A DNA stretch of 64,000 bases from JAJRVM01 sp963700515 (GTDB taxonomy: Bacteria > Planctomycetota > Planctomycetia > Pirellulales > Pirellulaceae), in the NCBI GenBank assembly GCA_963700515.1, contig CAVOXY010000004.1:1-64000 (forward strand), given 5' to 3'. Positions 45,095 through 55,897 of this stretch are shown in pieces (position 1 is the stretch's first letter; each line of letters opens with the position of its first letter). Made by a program: the position numbers and the translations under genes. Under the pieces are notes generated by a model, which saw only the letters and a list, made by a program, of their open reading frames with translations, had not been told where the DNA came from and did not search any database.

Positions 45095-47216
45095 ATGGAA
45101 CAGTTAAAAACAGCCTTCGCAGTCGTCAAGAAATATTACTTCTGGATTCTCTCCGGATTCATTGTGGTACTCTACCTGGGTACCTGGTTCATGGCCACGT
45201 CGTCGATGACGAAAGCGACCGAAACGCGCGTCAGTAAGATCACGCAGGCATACTCGAAGGGGACGAGCGTCGCGAGTGTGTCGAATCATCCGAATACCGA
45301 ATCTGTCAAGATGATGAAGGACCTCAACCGGGCCGAGGCCATGCAGGTCGGTCAGGCGTGGGAGACGCGTTACCGCGAGCAGGAAGATGTCTTGGTGTGG
45401 CCCACCTTGTTGCTGCCTGACTTCATCTGCCACCGTCGAGCCGCTGAAACCAATCGAATTGGCCGTCAAGTACCCGACACCCGCGGCGGAAGAGTTGAAG
45501 GCGGAGTTCCGTAACCGCTATCGCGACTATATCAAAGACGAACTCCCCAAGCTGGCGGAGATCATCGGCGCCGTCTGGCACCTCAGCACTACCAGTTCCG
45601 GTCCCGCCGGCGGCATGGGTGGCTATCCCGGCATGGGCGGCATGGGTGGCGGCATGAGCGGTGGCATGAGCGGTGGCATGGGCGGTTATCCCGGGATGAG
45701 CCCGGGGGCCGGCATGCCTTCGTCGCCAGGTATGCCGATGGGGGCTGGCATGAGTATGGGACCCGGCGGGGGGATGATGTCCGACATGGGCAGCCGGAGT
45801 GGTCTCATGGCGCGGGGCAGCGACTCTGCCGAAAGTCGTGTAGTCGTCGAGTGGAGCCAGAGCAACCAGTCTGCTCTGCAGGCGGCGAGCTTCAATTGGA
45901 CCTATCCGACCACCCTGCAGGTCTTGTACGCGCAAGAGGACCTGTGGGTCTTGCGCTCGATGATGCTGGTCATCAAGGCGACCAACGGCGATGCGGATGC
46001 CCAATATAACGCGGCCGTGAAAGAGATTCTCGCCATCGACCTCGGCGCTTCCGCGGCGGGCATCAAAATGGTGGGGAGCATCGATTTGGGCAAGGAAATG
46101 GGCGGCGCCGGCGGCATGATGGGAGGATACCCAGGCATGGGTTCGGCGATGAGAATGGGGGACGGTGCCCCTGGCGGCTCGCCCACGGGTCCAGAATCGT
46201 CGTCGTCGTCGCCCCTGGGAGGTGCTGGAGCCGAGGGGATGGCCCGGTACTCCGGTGGTGGGCCGAACTTCATGGGCGGTGGCCAATCGGCTGATCCGGC
46301 CGACGGTCGGTATGTCGATGACAAGATGGAGTCGCTGACGGGCGATCGATTGCGCACGGCCATGGCATCCAATCAACCCACCGATGCCTTTCTGGCTGTC
46401 GCCAAGCGGATGCCCGTGCGCGTTCGCTTCAAAATGAATGTGCTCAAACTGCCGTTGCTGCTGTGCGAGCTGGCTAACGCCACCTTGCCCGTGGAGGTCC
46501 GCCAAGTGCGGATTAACGCCCCGGCGGGCAGCGGGGCGGGAGGGTTCGGTGCCATGATGAGCAGCGGTCGCGGTCCCAGCGCAATGGGTATGGGCGCGAG
46601 TGCCCCGATGGGTACTGGTAGTGGCGGGGCGTCGTTGAGTCCCGGTGGCGGTGGCATGTCGTTGAGCCCCGGCGGTGGCGGCATGTCAATGGGCCCCGGC
46701 GGTGGCGGCATGTCAATGGGCCCCGGCGGCATGTCGATGGGGCCCGGCGGCGGTTATCCTGGTATGCCCAGCGGTGGCGGCTATCCCGGGATGAGAGCTC
46801 AGGGCGCGGCCGCGAGCGATTCACCTTATGACGCCACAGTCGAGATTTACGGCCTGATCTATATCTACAACCCCGTTGATCTGGCCAAGCTGGGTCTGGA
46901 GGATGAGACGGCGACGGCAGCGGGGGATGCTGCCACGGCCGCCAACGGCGAAGATAACGCTGATAACGGCCTCACGAGCGACACGGGCGCCGCCGCCGGG
47001 TCGACTGACGAGCCGCCTGCCACGACACCGGCCCAGCCGGTTTCCGGCGTGCCGGCCGCGGAAGAACCGGCTGGCGCAGCTACTCCACCCGCAGTCACGC
47101 CGGATGCGGCGACGCCGGTACCGCCCGATGCGGCTACCACTCCCGCTGATCCGGCCACGGATCCCACTGATCCGGCCACGGCCACTGATCCGGCCGGCAC
47201 GGGCGGGGGCCCCTAA
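45095..47216 (+). CDS. PilO-like bitopic protein with Gly-Met-rich linkers
   Basis: About 706 residues with one frame break near 45424. The short cytoplasmic N-terminus MEQLKTAFAVVKKYY precedes a membrane helix (ILSGFIVVLYLGTW, residues 19-32). The periplasmic part has a helical segment, then alternating folded and low-complexity regions: GGMGGYPGMGGMGG, a middle domain with YAQEDLWVLRSMMLVIK and AVAKRMPVRVRFKMN, further Gly-Met-Pro repeats (GGGGMSMGPG), then DATVEIYGLIYIYNPVD and an Ala/Pro/Thr-rich tail. By position and topology it stands where PilO is expected, but sequence homology is not visible. The frame change lies beside TTCATCTGCC. Confidence 0.75.
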
Positions 47217-47388
47217 ATCACCCTCGTCGCTTTGCGCCGGGGAAACGAGAAACCGAGTTGTGAAAGAGAAGCCATAGGTATCATCGCCAGCATCCAGGGG
47301 CTTGGTAGGCGGGGCCGTCCGGCGACGGAACGAATGCTGGAGGCCCATCGAAATCAGGCGAAGTGAATTCGCCAAGGAGTTAGCGAAA

Positions 47389-50094
47389 ATGAAGAAACCA
47401 AAAGTGAGCCTCGGCCCGGGCGGGTTCAAGGGACTGTTTGTCCAGCACGTCGAGAAGCTTGTGTTTGGCATCGCCATTCTTTTTGTCTTTGTTTTCATTT
47501 TTCTGGGCTACCGCCTGGAATCAAAGTTGGCGGGCAAGACACCTGACAAATTGCAGGAACTGGCTGTGAATGCGGTGCGCAACATCGAACGATCCACGTT
47601 CGAAGAGGTCAGAAAGGAGCGCACTCCACGCGATGGCAAGGGTGGCCAATACGTGGCCCGCGTTGATATTGCCAGGAACCCACCCGATCCGGGCATCTAT
47701 CAGACTTCGATTCCTTGGAACACTCCGCCTGGCAAGCAAGGTAGCAAGCGGGAAGACCCAGAGCTCTTCCCACCGATTAAGTTGGAGACGGCGGCACTCA
47801 CCGGAGCGCTCTGCCTCCGCAGTGAGGGAACGAACCCGCTGGACGATCTGGAAAACGCGCCGGCTGACACGGAGAGACCCAAACGCGTCAGGAACACGCG
47901 GAAGTCGCGCGGGGGCTACGGAAGCACGATGGGCGGGTACGGTCCAGGGCCGGGTGGCGCTGCGGGCGGTGACATGATGGGTGGCATGAGTGACATGCGT
48001 GGCATGGGCAGCACGCTGCCCGGCGGCACCTTCCCCTACGATACCGGCACCGGCGATAAATCAGATCGCAATAAAGACGATCGGAAAGAAAAAGACAAGA
48101 AGGCCGGACCAGCGCGCCGGTACCCGGCCAGCAAAGTCGAAGGTTATCGCCCCGGCGGAGCATCCGGCAGCATGTACGGTTCCATGGGTTCTGGAGCCAT
48201 GGATTCCGGTTCGATGGGACCCGGAATGATGGGACCCGGAATGATGGGACCCGGAGCGATGGGACCCGGAGCGATGGGACCCGGAGCGATGGGCCCCGGA
48301 GCGATGGGACCCGGAGCGATGGGACCCAGTTCGATGAGCCCTGGAGTTATGGGACCCGGAGCTATGGGACCTGGCGCAATGGGACCCGGGTGGGCGGCGA
48401 ACAGCAGGGGGGACCCCGATCGGCAAGTCGCAGCACGTCATTGCGGTAAAGGCTCTGGCTCCTTACCGCAAGCAGGCGGACGAATTCAAACGATTGCTGG
48501 GCGACGCGACTGGGTATGACCCTATCCGGGACACTCCGCGCATCGTGTTTTTTCAGGCTCAGCGTTGCGACGTGACCGACGACCCGACCAAGGAACCTGC
48601 CGAGACGGATTGGCGGGACATCATGAATCCGAAGAAAGCCACCAAAATGGCTGACGACGATAAGTGGGATGGATTCATGCCGGAAGTTGCAGATTTCAAC
48701 TATGTGGATCCCAACGCCACGATGCCCGGACCACCGATCATGCTGCGCAGTATGGACGAATTGATGCTGCATTCTGACGTGCCTCGCAGCACGATTGTGT
48801 CCACGTTGCAGACACCCGAAGCGGAGGAGGAGACGGAGAAAGAGACGACTCCCGAGGATGCCGCCGGATCGGAGCTTCCAGGTGGCGTTGCCGGTGCCGG
48901 AGACACGCGGTGGTGGCTACCCGGGTATGGGCAGCTATCCTGGAATGGGCGGCTATCCGGGTATGGGGGGCTTTCCTGGTTCCACGGCCGGGACCACCGG
49001 CATGGGGAATCGCGACAGTATGTATCCCAGCCCGGGAGCCCCTGGGCTAGGAAGGCCGGGCATGGGGACTGGCGGCAGTATGTCCGGGCATGGCGAGTGG
49101 CGGCAGTATGTACCCGGGCATGGCGAGTGGCGGCAGTATGTACCCGGGCATGGGCAGCTATTCCAGTCGTGTTGAACATACTCAGTTCAAGCTGATTCGC
49201 TTCTTCGATATGGAGGTTGAGCCGGGACATGTCTATCGGTATCGAGTCCGACTTTTCATCGAGGATCCCAATAATCCGAACACCGATCCGGCAAATGGAG
49301 CCATCAGTTATCCGCCGCGTCGACGAACGCTTTCGATGAAGGTGATCGATCGATTGAACAAGCAGCAAGCGGATTCCAAAACGAAGAATGCTTACTATGT
49401 GATCACCAACTGGAGCGATCCGAGCGATCCGGTAAGTTTGCCGTCATCGTCCCGCAGTTATGTGGGTGACGTGTCACCGGCTCGTACCGCGTTGGGCGTT
49501 GAAGGGACACAGGTCCTGCAGAGCGAGGTGAGCGGGGCGGTGGTACCGGTCGTGTGGGATGAGCGTCGTGCTATCGATGTGGCCAAGGAAATCAAGGCTT
49601 ACCGTGGCAGTGTACTGAACACCAAGCCGCCGTTTGAGATCCTTGATCCGGTGACGCTGGTCATCAAGTTACTGAAAGACATGGATCTCAATAGCCAGTA
49701 TCTGGTCGTCGATATGCGGGGTGGTGAAGATTTGCCGGGTGACCGCAAGACGAAAGTCACTTCGGTGGGCGAGTATATGCTGTTGGACGACCAGGGGAAT
49801 CTCGTACTGCATAACGAGCTTGATGACTACGATAGGTTCCGGCGATTCACGCTCGAAGATGAGGTGAAGGTCGCCGGTGGTGGCGGGGGTATGTATGGTC
49901 CGGGCGGGGGCTATGTATGGTTCGGGTGAAGGCGTAGGCGGCTATCCCGGCATGCCCGGCAGCTCCGGGTGGTGGATCGGGAGGACCGGGCGGAGGCGGT
50001 CCGGGCATGTATGGTCCTGGCGGGATGCCGGGGACGGGGTGGTCCCGGCAGCGGTGGGTCACGCCGTGGCAGTGGCGGACGCGGACGGCGCTAG
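47389..50094 (+). CDS. Second Gly-Met-rich bitopic protein (PilP position)
   Basis: About 900 residues with at least five frame breaks. Start ATG 47389 has AAGGAG. A cytoplasmic segment is followed by a membrane helix (FGIAILFVFVFIFLG, residues 26-40). A basic linker leads to MGPGA-type pentapeptides encoded by 15-bp tandem repeats (48214-48390). The frame changes in a G6 run at 48407-48412 to reach KSQHVIAVKALAPYRKQADE and IRDTPRIVFFQAQRCDV. It changes again near 48905 and 49080, then HTQFKLIRFFDMEVEPGHVY runs as a folded C-terminal domain to about 49900. The last Gly-rich part ends SRRGSGGRGRR at TAG 50092-50094. It replaces PilP by order, not by visible homology. Confidence 0.7.
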
Positions 50095-50135
50095 GCGGCC
50101 ATTTCGGTCCGGGCCAGCGTGCTGATCGCATTTCA

Positions 50136-50167
50136 CGCTCGGTGCATTCCTGCACCGAGCGTTTTTT
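50136..50167 (+). terminator. Strong intrinsic terminator
   Basis: CGCTCGGTGCA and TGCACCGAGCG form a perfect 11-bp stem with a TTCC loop, followed by T6. It would end the pilM-like operon ahead of the secretin gene. Confidence 0.9.
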
Positions 50168-50235
50168 ATGGGTTGGCCGGCGTGGTACCGAGTCGGTTTT
50201 TTTGGGAAACTTTTCCGGACCGACAAAAACTGGTC

Positions 50236-50264
50236 TTGACCGGAATTCTGCCGGTCAGTATTTA
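50236..50264 (+). promoter_or_regulatory. Candidate secretin promoter with internal palindrome
   Basis: TTGACC, a 17-bp spacer, then TATTTA. The spacer region carries TGACCGG-aattctg-CCGGTCA, a perfect 7-bp inverted repeat that a repressor could bind. It sits between a strong terminator and the secretin gene. Confidence 0.35.
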
Positions 50265-50491
50265 ACTCCTCTCTTATCCCAAAATTTCCCTGTCAACGGT
50301 TGTCGAAACCCATCGGCGGCGACCGGTCAAATCAGCTCGTCGTAAAACCGCGCTCATCGTGCACTGGCTTTCGTGCCGGTGCACGTTGAGCTCAACGCCT
50401 TGCGCATGGAAGCGCGACGGCTGGCATGTGGTGTCGGATCGTGTCCGGCAGCATTCGGGGGTTTCGTGCATCTCGAGGAAGGAGAAGCGCG

Positions 50492-53400
50492 TTGAGTGCG
50501 ACCGCGAGACTACTTGGTTGTTGCGTGGCCTTAGGGTTAACGCTATCGGTGTCGTCTGTGCTGGCCGGTCCGCATCTGTTGGACGGCAGCACGCAGATTG
50601 GCTGGTTGGCTTTCGGGCAAGCGGACCAAAGCAGCACTACAGATGCCCGCCACGTGGCCGAGAAATGGCTACGGCAGGCGCGAGATGCCATGAAGAATGG
50701 CAATCTGGAACTGGCCGAGTATTGCATTGAACGAGCTGAGAAGCAGAACGTGACATACGATCCGCTCTTCGCGCGTTTCAAGGATACTCCGGCCAAGGTG
50801 CGGAAGGATCTTGACGAGATGCGTGCGCACGGCTGGCGCCACGAAGCCGGCCTCCTCGAATCCGCTCACCCGGCTCTTCAACCGGGATCAAGGGTGAGCA
50901 GCCGCCAACGGATCCCTACGGGGGCCAGGCGACACCCAGCCGCCCGCGGCGAAACCGGGGTCGGCGTCCTGGCGGCCAACACCGCCGGTTCCCTGACTCG
51001 GCTTCCCGATACCGCGGAGACGTCTGGGGTGGCCAATCCCGTGGCGAGCGGTGCGAGCGACGAGCGGCAGGCACGCAGCAGCGACTTGTTGCTTGGCGCG
51101 CGCACAGGCGCTGGCCAAAGGTGACGCTCAACGAGCCGGTCTCCTGGCTGCTCAAGCCAAGCGGCTGGGACTGACCTATCCCCTGAACGCGGATTCGCCG
51201 GACAAGGTGGAAGCCTTGGTTCGCAAGGCGGCGCTCTTTGCCCAAGGACCGAGCCCGGGTGCAGACGCGAACACCTACACACGCGACTTTGCGCAGTTCT
51301 TGATGGATCAGGCCACAGGCACTGATGAGCTACAAGGCCTTTGACGAATCACAACAACTGGCTCAGCAGGCGAAGGACTTGCGGGCAACCTACGGACAGT
51401 TTGATCGGACACCTGATCAAGTGCTGACTCAGATTGCCGCCGCGCGGCGGCAGACACTGGGTGCCGAAGGGGGAATCTCGGACAACGGTTCCCGCATGAA
51501 CCTGTCGGACAACGCCGCTCAGACGCCACGCAGGCTGCCACCTCCCTGCCGGAGGTCCGTCTGATGCCAAGGCAGAAGCGCTGCGTCTGATCGCCCAGGC
51601 GCGAGCCGCTCTCGGCCGCGGCGATCTGTTGGTTGCCAAACAGCTGGCCGAAGAGGCGCAGAACCTGGTTCCCGAGTCTGCCTACGGTCCGGAAGATACG
51701 CGGCCCTGGATGGTCTTGTTGGAAGTCAACAAGGCGATGAACATCGCGGTGGCGCGGTTGTTCCGGCGGGCAACTTCGAGTCGCAGAACGCGGTGGCGAC
51801 GGAGGACAACCGTGGCGGCGCCTTTCCGGTATCGCAGGGGATTTATGATCCCGCCAGGGATGCCTCACGCAATATGGCGGCTCAGGCATTGCAGCCCACA
51901 CCAGCCGATGCCGTCCGGATGCAGCCGAGCCAGCACACCGTCCTCGGCAGGTGAGACAGCTCTACCAGGACGGGCTCCGAGCGTTGGAAAACCATGATCG
52001 CACAGCGGCCATGCAGATGTTCCGTGACGCTTGGAAATACGAAAAGGAACTGGACCCGCAAACGCGGCAACAGCTGCAGGACAAACTGATTCTGCTGCAA
52101 TCCAATGCCACGCCGCCGTCAGGTGCTGCCGGGACCGAACCGACTCCCTTGGAAGCAGTCGATTCCAAACAGCAACTGCTCCGCCAAAAGCTCTTTCGCG
52201 AGATCACCAGCGAACAGGCCGAAGCGCAGCGGATGAGTGAATCGGATCCGAAGGGAGCCTTGGTCCGACTGGACAAATTACGTGAGCGGATCAATGGTTC
52301 GGAAGTCGATCCCAGTTCGAAGAAACAACTGCTGACGCTCGTCGATCGCAGTGTCGACAGCTTGCAGCAGTACATCGAACTGAATAAGTCCGACATCGAA
52401 TTGACGGAGCACAATCGCGAGATCGTCCAGGGCCTGCAACTGGATAGCCAGCGCAAGCAGGAAATCCAGAACAAGCTCGCCAGCCTGGTCGATGAGTTCA
52501 ATCAATTGCTGGATGATCAACGTTACGCGGAAGCGGAACGGATTGCCAAGCAAGCGAAAGAACTCGCTCCCGATGCGGAGGTGGTCCAGAACCTGCTGTG
52601 GCAAAGTCGATTCGTACGCCGCATGCAGGAGACAAATGTCCATCGACGAGAGAAAGGAGGAAGGGTTCTACGAGGCGATGACCTCGGTCGATGAATCTTC
52701 GGCACCGGGAGACGATCGCGAGCCCTACCTGTTCGGAACTGCCAGAGAATTGGCGGCAAATTACGGAAGGACGCCGCTCTCGGCTCGAACAACAAAGTCA
52801 ACGCCTGACCAAGGCCGAATTGGAAATCCACAAGTCCATGAGCAATAAGGTCGACGTGAAATTCAACGAACGACCACTCTCGGAAGTCATGGATATGTTG
52901 AGCGAGTTGTCGGGAGTGCCGATCGTGCTCGATCCGGTCGGGATGGCTGCCGAAGGCGTCACCAGCGACATGCCGGTGACTATTCGGCTGAACGAGCAGA
53001 TTTCGCTCAGAAGTGCCCTGAATCTGATTCTGGCCCCGTTGCGGTTGAGCTACGTGATCCGGGACGAAGTATTGCGGGTGACCAGCGAGCAGGCACGTGA
53101 CTCGAACGTCCATGTGAACGTCTACAACGTGGCTGATCTGGTGATTCCCATTCCCAACTTCATCCCGGGCTACAACACCGGTCTGGCCGGCGCCATCAAG
53201 TACGCCCACGACTCACTCGGCTACGGCAACGGCATGACACCGATGGGCACGGCTCCGCTGACGTTCGCCTCGAACGACGCGGGTGCCGCCAACAACAATA
53301 CCTCGGTGCTGGCACAAATGGGTGCCGGAGGTAGGGTCCCGTCACTCGGTTCGCAGCAACAGCAACCTGCCGGTTTCGGACCTGGCGGGATGGGTGGTGC

Positions 53401-54574
53401 CGCTTACGCGGACTTCGACACGTTGATCGAGTTGATCACCAGCACGATCGCTCCCGATACGTGGGATGAAGTTGGCGGTGCCGGTGCCATCGAGCAGTTC
53501 CCGGTGAACCTGAGCCTGGTGATCAGCCAGACGCAGGAAGTCCACGAACAGATTCAGGATCTGTTGGATCAGCTGCGCCGCCTGCAGGATCTGCAGGTGA
53601 CGATCGAGGTTCGTTTCATCACGTTGAATGACAACTTCTTCGAACGTATCGGTATCGACTTTGACTTCTCGATCGATGACAACGTCAATTTAGACCAGAT
53701 TCGTGGTTCGGAACGATCGGGTGGTATCGGTGATGATTCCGGTTCCAGCGCGATATTTGGAATCACCGAAAGCGGGCCGACGACGACGCTCGATCTCGAA
53801 TTCACGCAGGGTAGCTTCGGTGCCGCGTTACCACAGTTCGGCAGCTTTGACGCCGGAAGTGCCGCTAACTTCGGATTTGCGATTCTCAGCGATCTGGAAG
53901 TGTTCTTCCTGCTGCAGGCGGCGGAAGGTGACCAACGCACGAATGTGCTCCAGGCGCCCAAAGTGACGCTGTTCAATGGCCAGACGGCTTCGGTTTCGGA
54001 CCAGTCGTCACGACCGTTCGTGACCAGCATCATCCCGGTCGTCGGCGACTTTGCCGCAGCTCAACAGCCGGTCATCGTCGTGCTGAGCGAAGGTACGCAG
54101 CTCACCGTGCAAGCGGTTGTCTCGTCTGATCGCCGCTTCGTCCGCCTGACACTGGTCCCCTTCTTCAGCCGGATTGGCCCCGTGCGGGAGTTTACCTTCC
54201 AGGGCCGCACCAGTACCGATGACGGTACGATCGTGACCGATCCGGATACGGGCGAACAAATCGGTCGAGACAATGAAATCGTGCAACGCGAAGGTACGAC
54301 CGTGCAATTGCCGACCTTTATCTTCACCTCGGTGTCGACGACGGTCAGTGTGCCAGACGGCGGTACCGTTCTCTTGGGCGGTATCAAACGGTTGAGTGAA
54401 GGACGCGTCGAACGTGGCGTGCCGATGCTCAGCAAGATGCCGTACGTGAATCGACTGTTCAAAAACGTCGGTATCGGCCGTGAAACCGAAAGCCTGATGA
54501 TGATGGTGACGCCGCGTATCATCATCCAGGAAGAGGAAGAACTGCAGCAGACCGGCTACGATAGTTCGCAGTAA
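50492..54574 (+). CDS. pilQ: Secretin (PilQ/GspD-like), long helical N-terminus
   Basis: About 1,360 residues when frames are joined. A TTG start at 50492 has AGGAAGGAG 7 nt upstream and opens a signal peptide (LLGCCVALGLTLSVSSVLA). The N-terminal 700 residues are helical, with TPR-like and Ala/Gln-rich repeats (HVAEKWLRQARDAMKNGN, LARAQALAKGDAQRAGLLAA, KQLAEEAQNLVPE, YQDGLRALENHDRTAAMQM), and break in about eight places between 50840 and 52740. From 52691 one frame runs clean: KVDVKFNERPLSEVMDML (secretin N-domain), QVTIEVRFITLNDNFFERIG, LEVFFLLQAAEGDQRTNVLQ, VPDGGTVLLGGIKRLSEGRV and LMMMVTPRIIIQEE are secretin signatures. It should form the outer-membrane channel. Confidence 0.88.
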
Positions 54575-54606
54575 AGCAGGCTGCTTCGCAACCAAATCGT
54601 CCCTCA

Positions 54607-54638
54607 CCGCCGGCCCCGCAAAGGCCGGCGGTTTTTTT
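54607..54638 (+). terminator. Strong intrinsic terminator after the secretin
   Basis: CCGCCGGCC and GGCCGGCGG with a 7-nt loop, followed by T7. Confidence 0.93.
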
Positions 54639-54639
54639 G

Positions 54640-54731
54640 ATTCGTCATTCGTCATTCGTCATTCGTCATTCGTCATTCGTCACTTGTCACTTGTTACTTG
54701 TTACTTGTTACTTGTTACTTGTTACTTGTTT
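54640..54731 (+). repeat. Heptamer array ATTCGTC changing to ACTTGTT
   Basis: Six or so ATTCGTC units followed by ACTTGTC and ACTTGTT units, all in 7-bp register over about 92 bp. Confidence 0.93.
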
Positions 54732-54779
54732 GCATGTTGGCTACGTACTATTTCCCTGGGTGTCGGTTGCTTCAGGAAA

Positions 54780-54903
54780 GGGGTGCCACTTTCCTGAGCC
54801 AACGTCGAAGACTTTGCCAACCCGTAGACCCACTCACCGCGAGCGGAGCCAGTGCTGCAGCAAACCCCCGCTCACCACTTCCCAGGATGTCACTGGCTCT
54901 GCC
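54780..54903 (+). repeat. 124-bp direct repeat, copy 1
   Basis: It starts GGGGTGCCACTTTCCTGAGC and ends CTGGCTCTGCC. It is nearly identical to 54979-55102, with a handful of changes. It contains GCGAGCGGAGCCAGTG, a core shared with family A. Confidence 0.93.
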
Positions 54904-54978
54904 ACTGATACGTGGCACTTGGGGAAGAGGGAAGGCAGAACGAGGAAATAGGGATTAGAATGTCTGCCAATATCGTCG

Positions 54979-55102
54979 GGGGTGCCACTTTCCTGAGCCA
55001 ATGTCGAAGACTTTGCCAACCCGTAGACCCACTCACCGCGAGCGGAGCCAGTGCTGCAGCAAACCCCCGCTCATTATTTCCCAGGATGCCATTGGCTCTG
55101 CC
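54979..55102 (+). repeat. 124-bp direct repeat, copy 2
   Basis: Second copy, 199 bp start-to-start from the first; the 75 bp between copies are not repeated. It ends about 50 bp before the DUF423 start. Confidence 0.93.
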
Positions 55103-55154
55103 GGCGGCTGGCCTCACACCCTAAACCGCGAACCTCACGAGAGAGAGGAAAAGT

Positions 55155-55556
55155 ATGAACGGACGATTCTGGATGTCACTGGGGGCGGCCCTCGCCGCTC
55201 TCGGGGTGCTCTTGGGTGCCTATCACGCCCATGGCCTGCAAGCTTGGCTCCAGCAAACCGGAGCGGACCCCGAGCAGTTGGCCCGTCGCTTGGATAACGC
55301 GGAAGTGGCCGTGCGGTACCAGATGTATCACGCCCTGGCGCTGATCATCCTCGGGAACATCCTGGCCAAAGAGCCGCGGAAGACGTTGTTCGCCGCCTGC
55401 CTGTTGCTGGCTTGCGGCACGCTCCTCTTCTCGGGCGGGCTCTATTTGATCGTTTTCACCGGCCAAGCGATCCATTGGGCGATCGTGCCCGGCGGCGGCG
55501 TCATGCTGATTGCAGGCTGGATGGTGGTGGCCGTCGGTCTGGCTTCTCGACGATAG
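55155..55556 (+). CDS. DUF423 family membrane protein
   Basis: 133 residues with four hydrophobic segments (ALAALGVLLGAYHAHGL, YHALALIILGNIL, AACLLLACGTLLFSGGLYLI, GGGVMLIAGWMVVAVGLA). GAYHAHGL and the SGGLYL block are typical of DUF423 (YgdD/TMEM256-like) inner-membrane proteins; function unknown. Start ATG 55155 follows AGAGAGGAAAAGT. Monocistronic, between repeat arrays. Confidence 0.9.
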   Translation: MNGRFWMSLGAALAALGVLLGAYHAHGLQAWLQQTGADPEQLARRLDNAEVAVRYQMYHALALIILGNILAKEPRKTLFAACLLLACGTLLFSGGLYLIVFTGQAIHWAIVPGGGVMLIAGWMVVAVGLASRR

Positions 55557-55589
55557 CGACGGAACGAGCTGACGGCGATGAAGTCTGGA

Positions 55590-55679
55590 TTGGTCACTAG
55601 TCATTGGTCACTGGTCATTGGTCACTGGTCATTGGTCACTGGTTATTGGTCACTGGTTATTGGTCACTGGTTATTGGTC
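55590..55679 (+). repeat. Heptamer array TCATTGG/TCACTGG
   Basis: Alternating TCATTGG and TCACTGG units, later TTATTGG, in 7-bp register (14-bp higher-order unit) over about 90 bp. Confidence 0.93.
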
Positions 55680-55792
55680 GTGCTCGAGTCCCCATTGGCT
55701 CTCGCACACAGGAGGGTCGCAACTGGTGGGCGACGTGTGATGTGTTGCCGCGGTGTTGCGAACCGGGGCCACGTCAGGATAGGCGTGGTACG

Positions 55793-55839
55793 AAAAAAAC
55801 CCGTGTCGAACAGGTCCGCGGACACCGTTTCGACACGGG
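55793..55839 (-). terminator. Intrinsic terminator of the sigma factor gene
   Basis: On the minus strand CCCGTGTCGAA pairs with TTCGACACGGG, followed by T7. A smaller GTCCGCGGAC palindrome sits in the loop. It begins about 58 bp after the sigma gene stop. Confidence 0.88.
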
Positions 55840-55897
55840 CGTCACTTGAAGTGCGTGACAATTTGCTCCAGCACGTTCGTGCTGTTCGCCGAACCAC

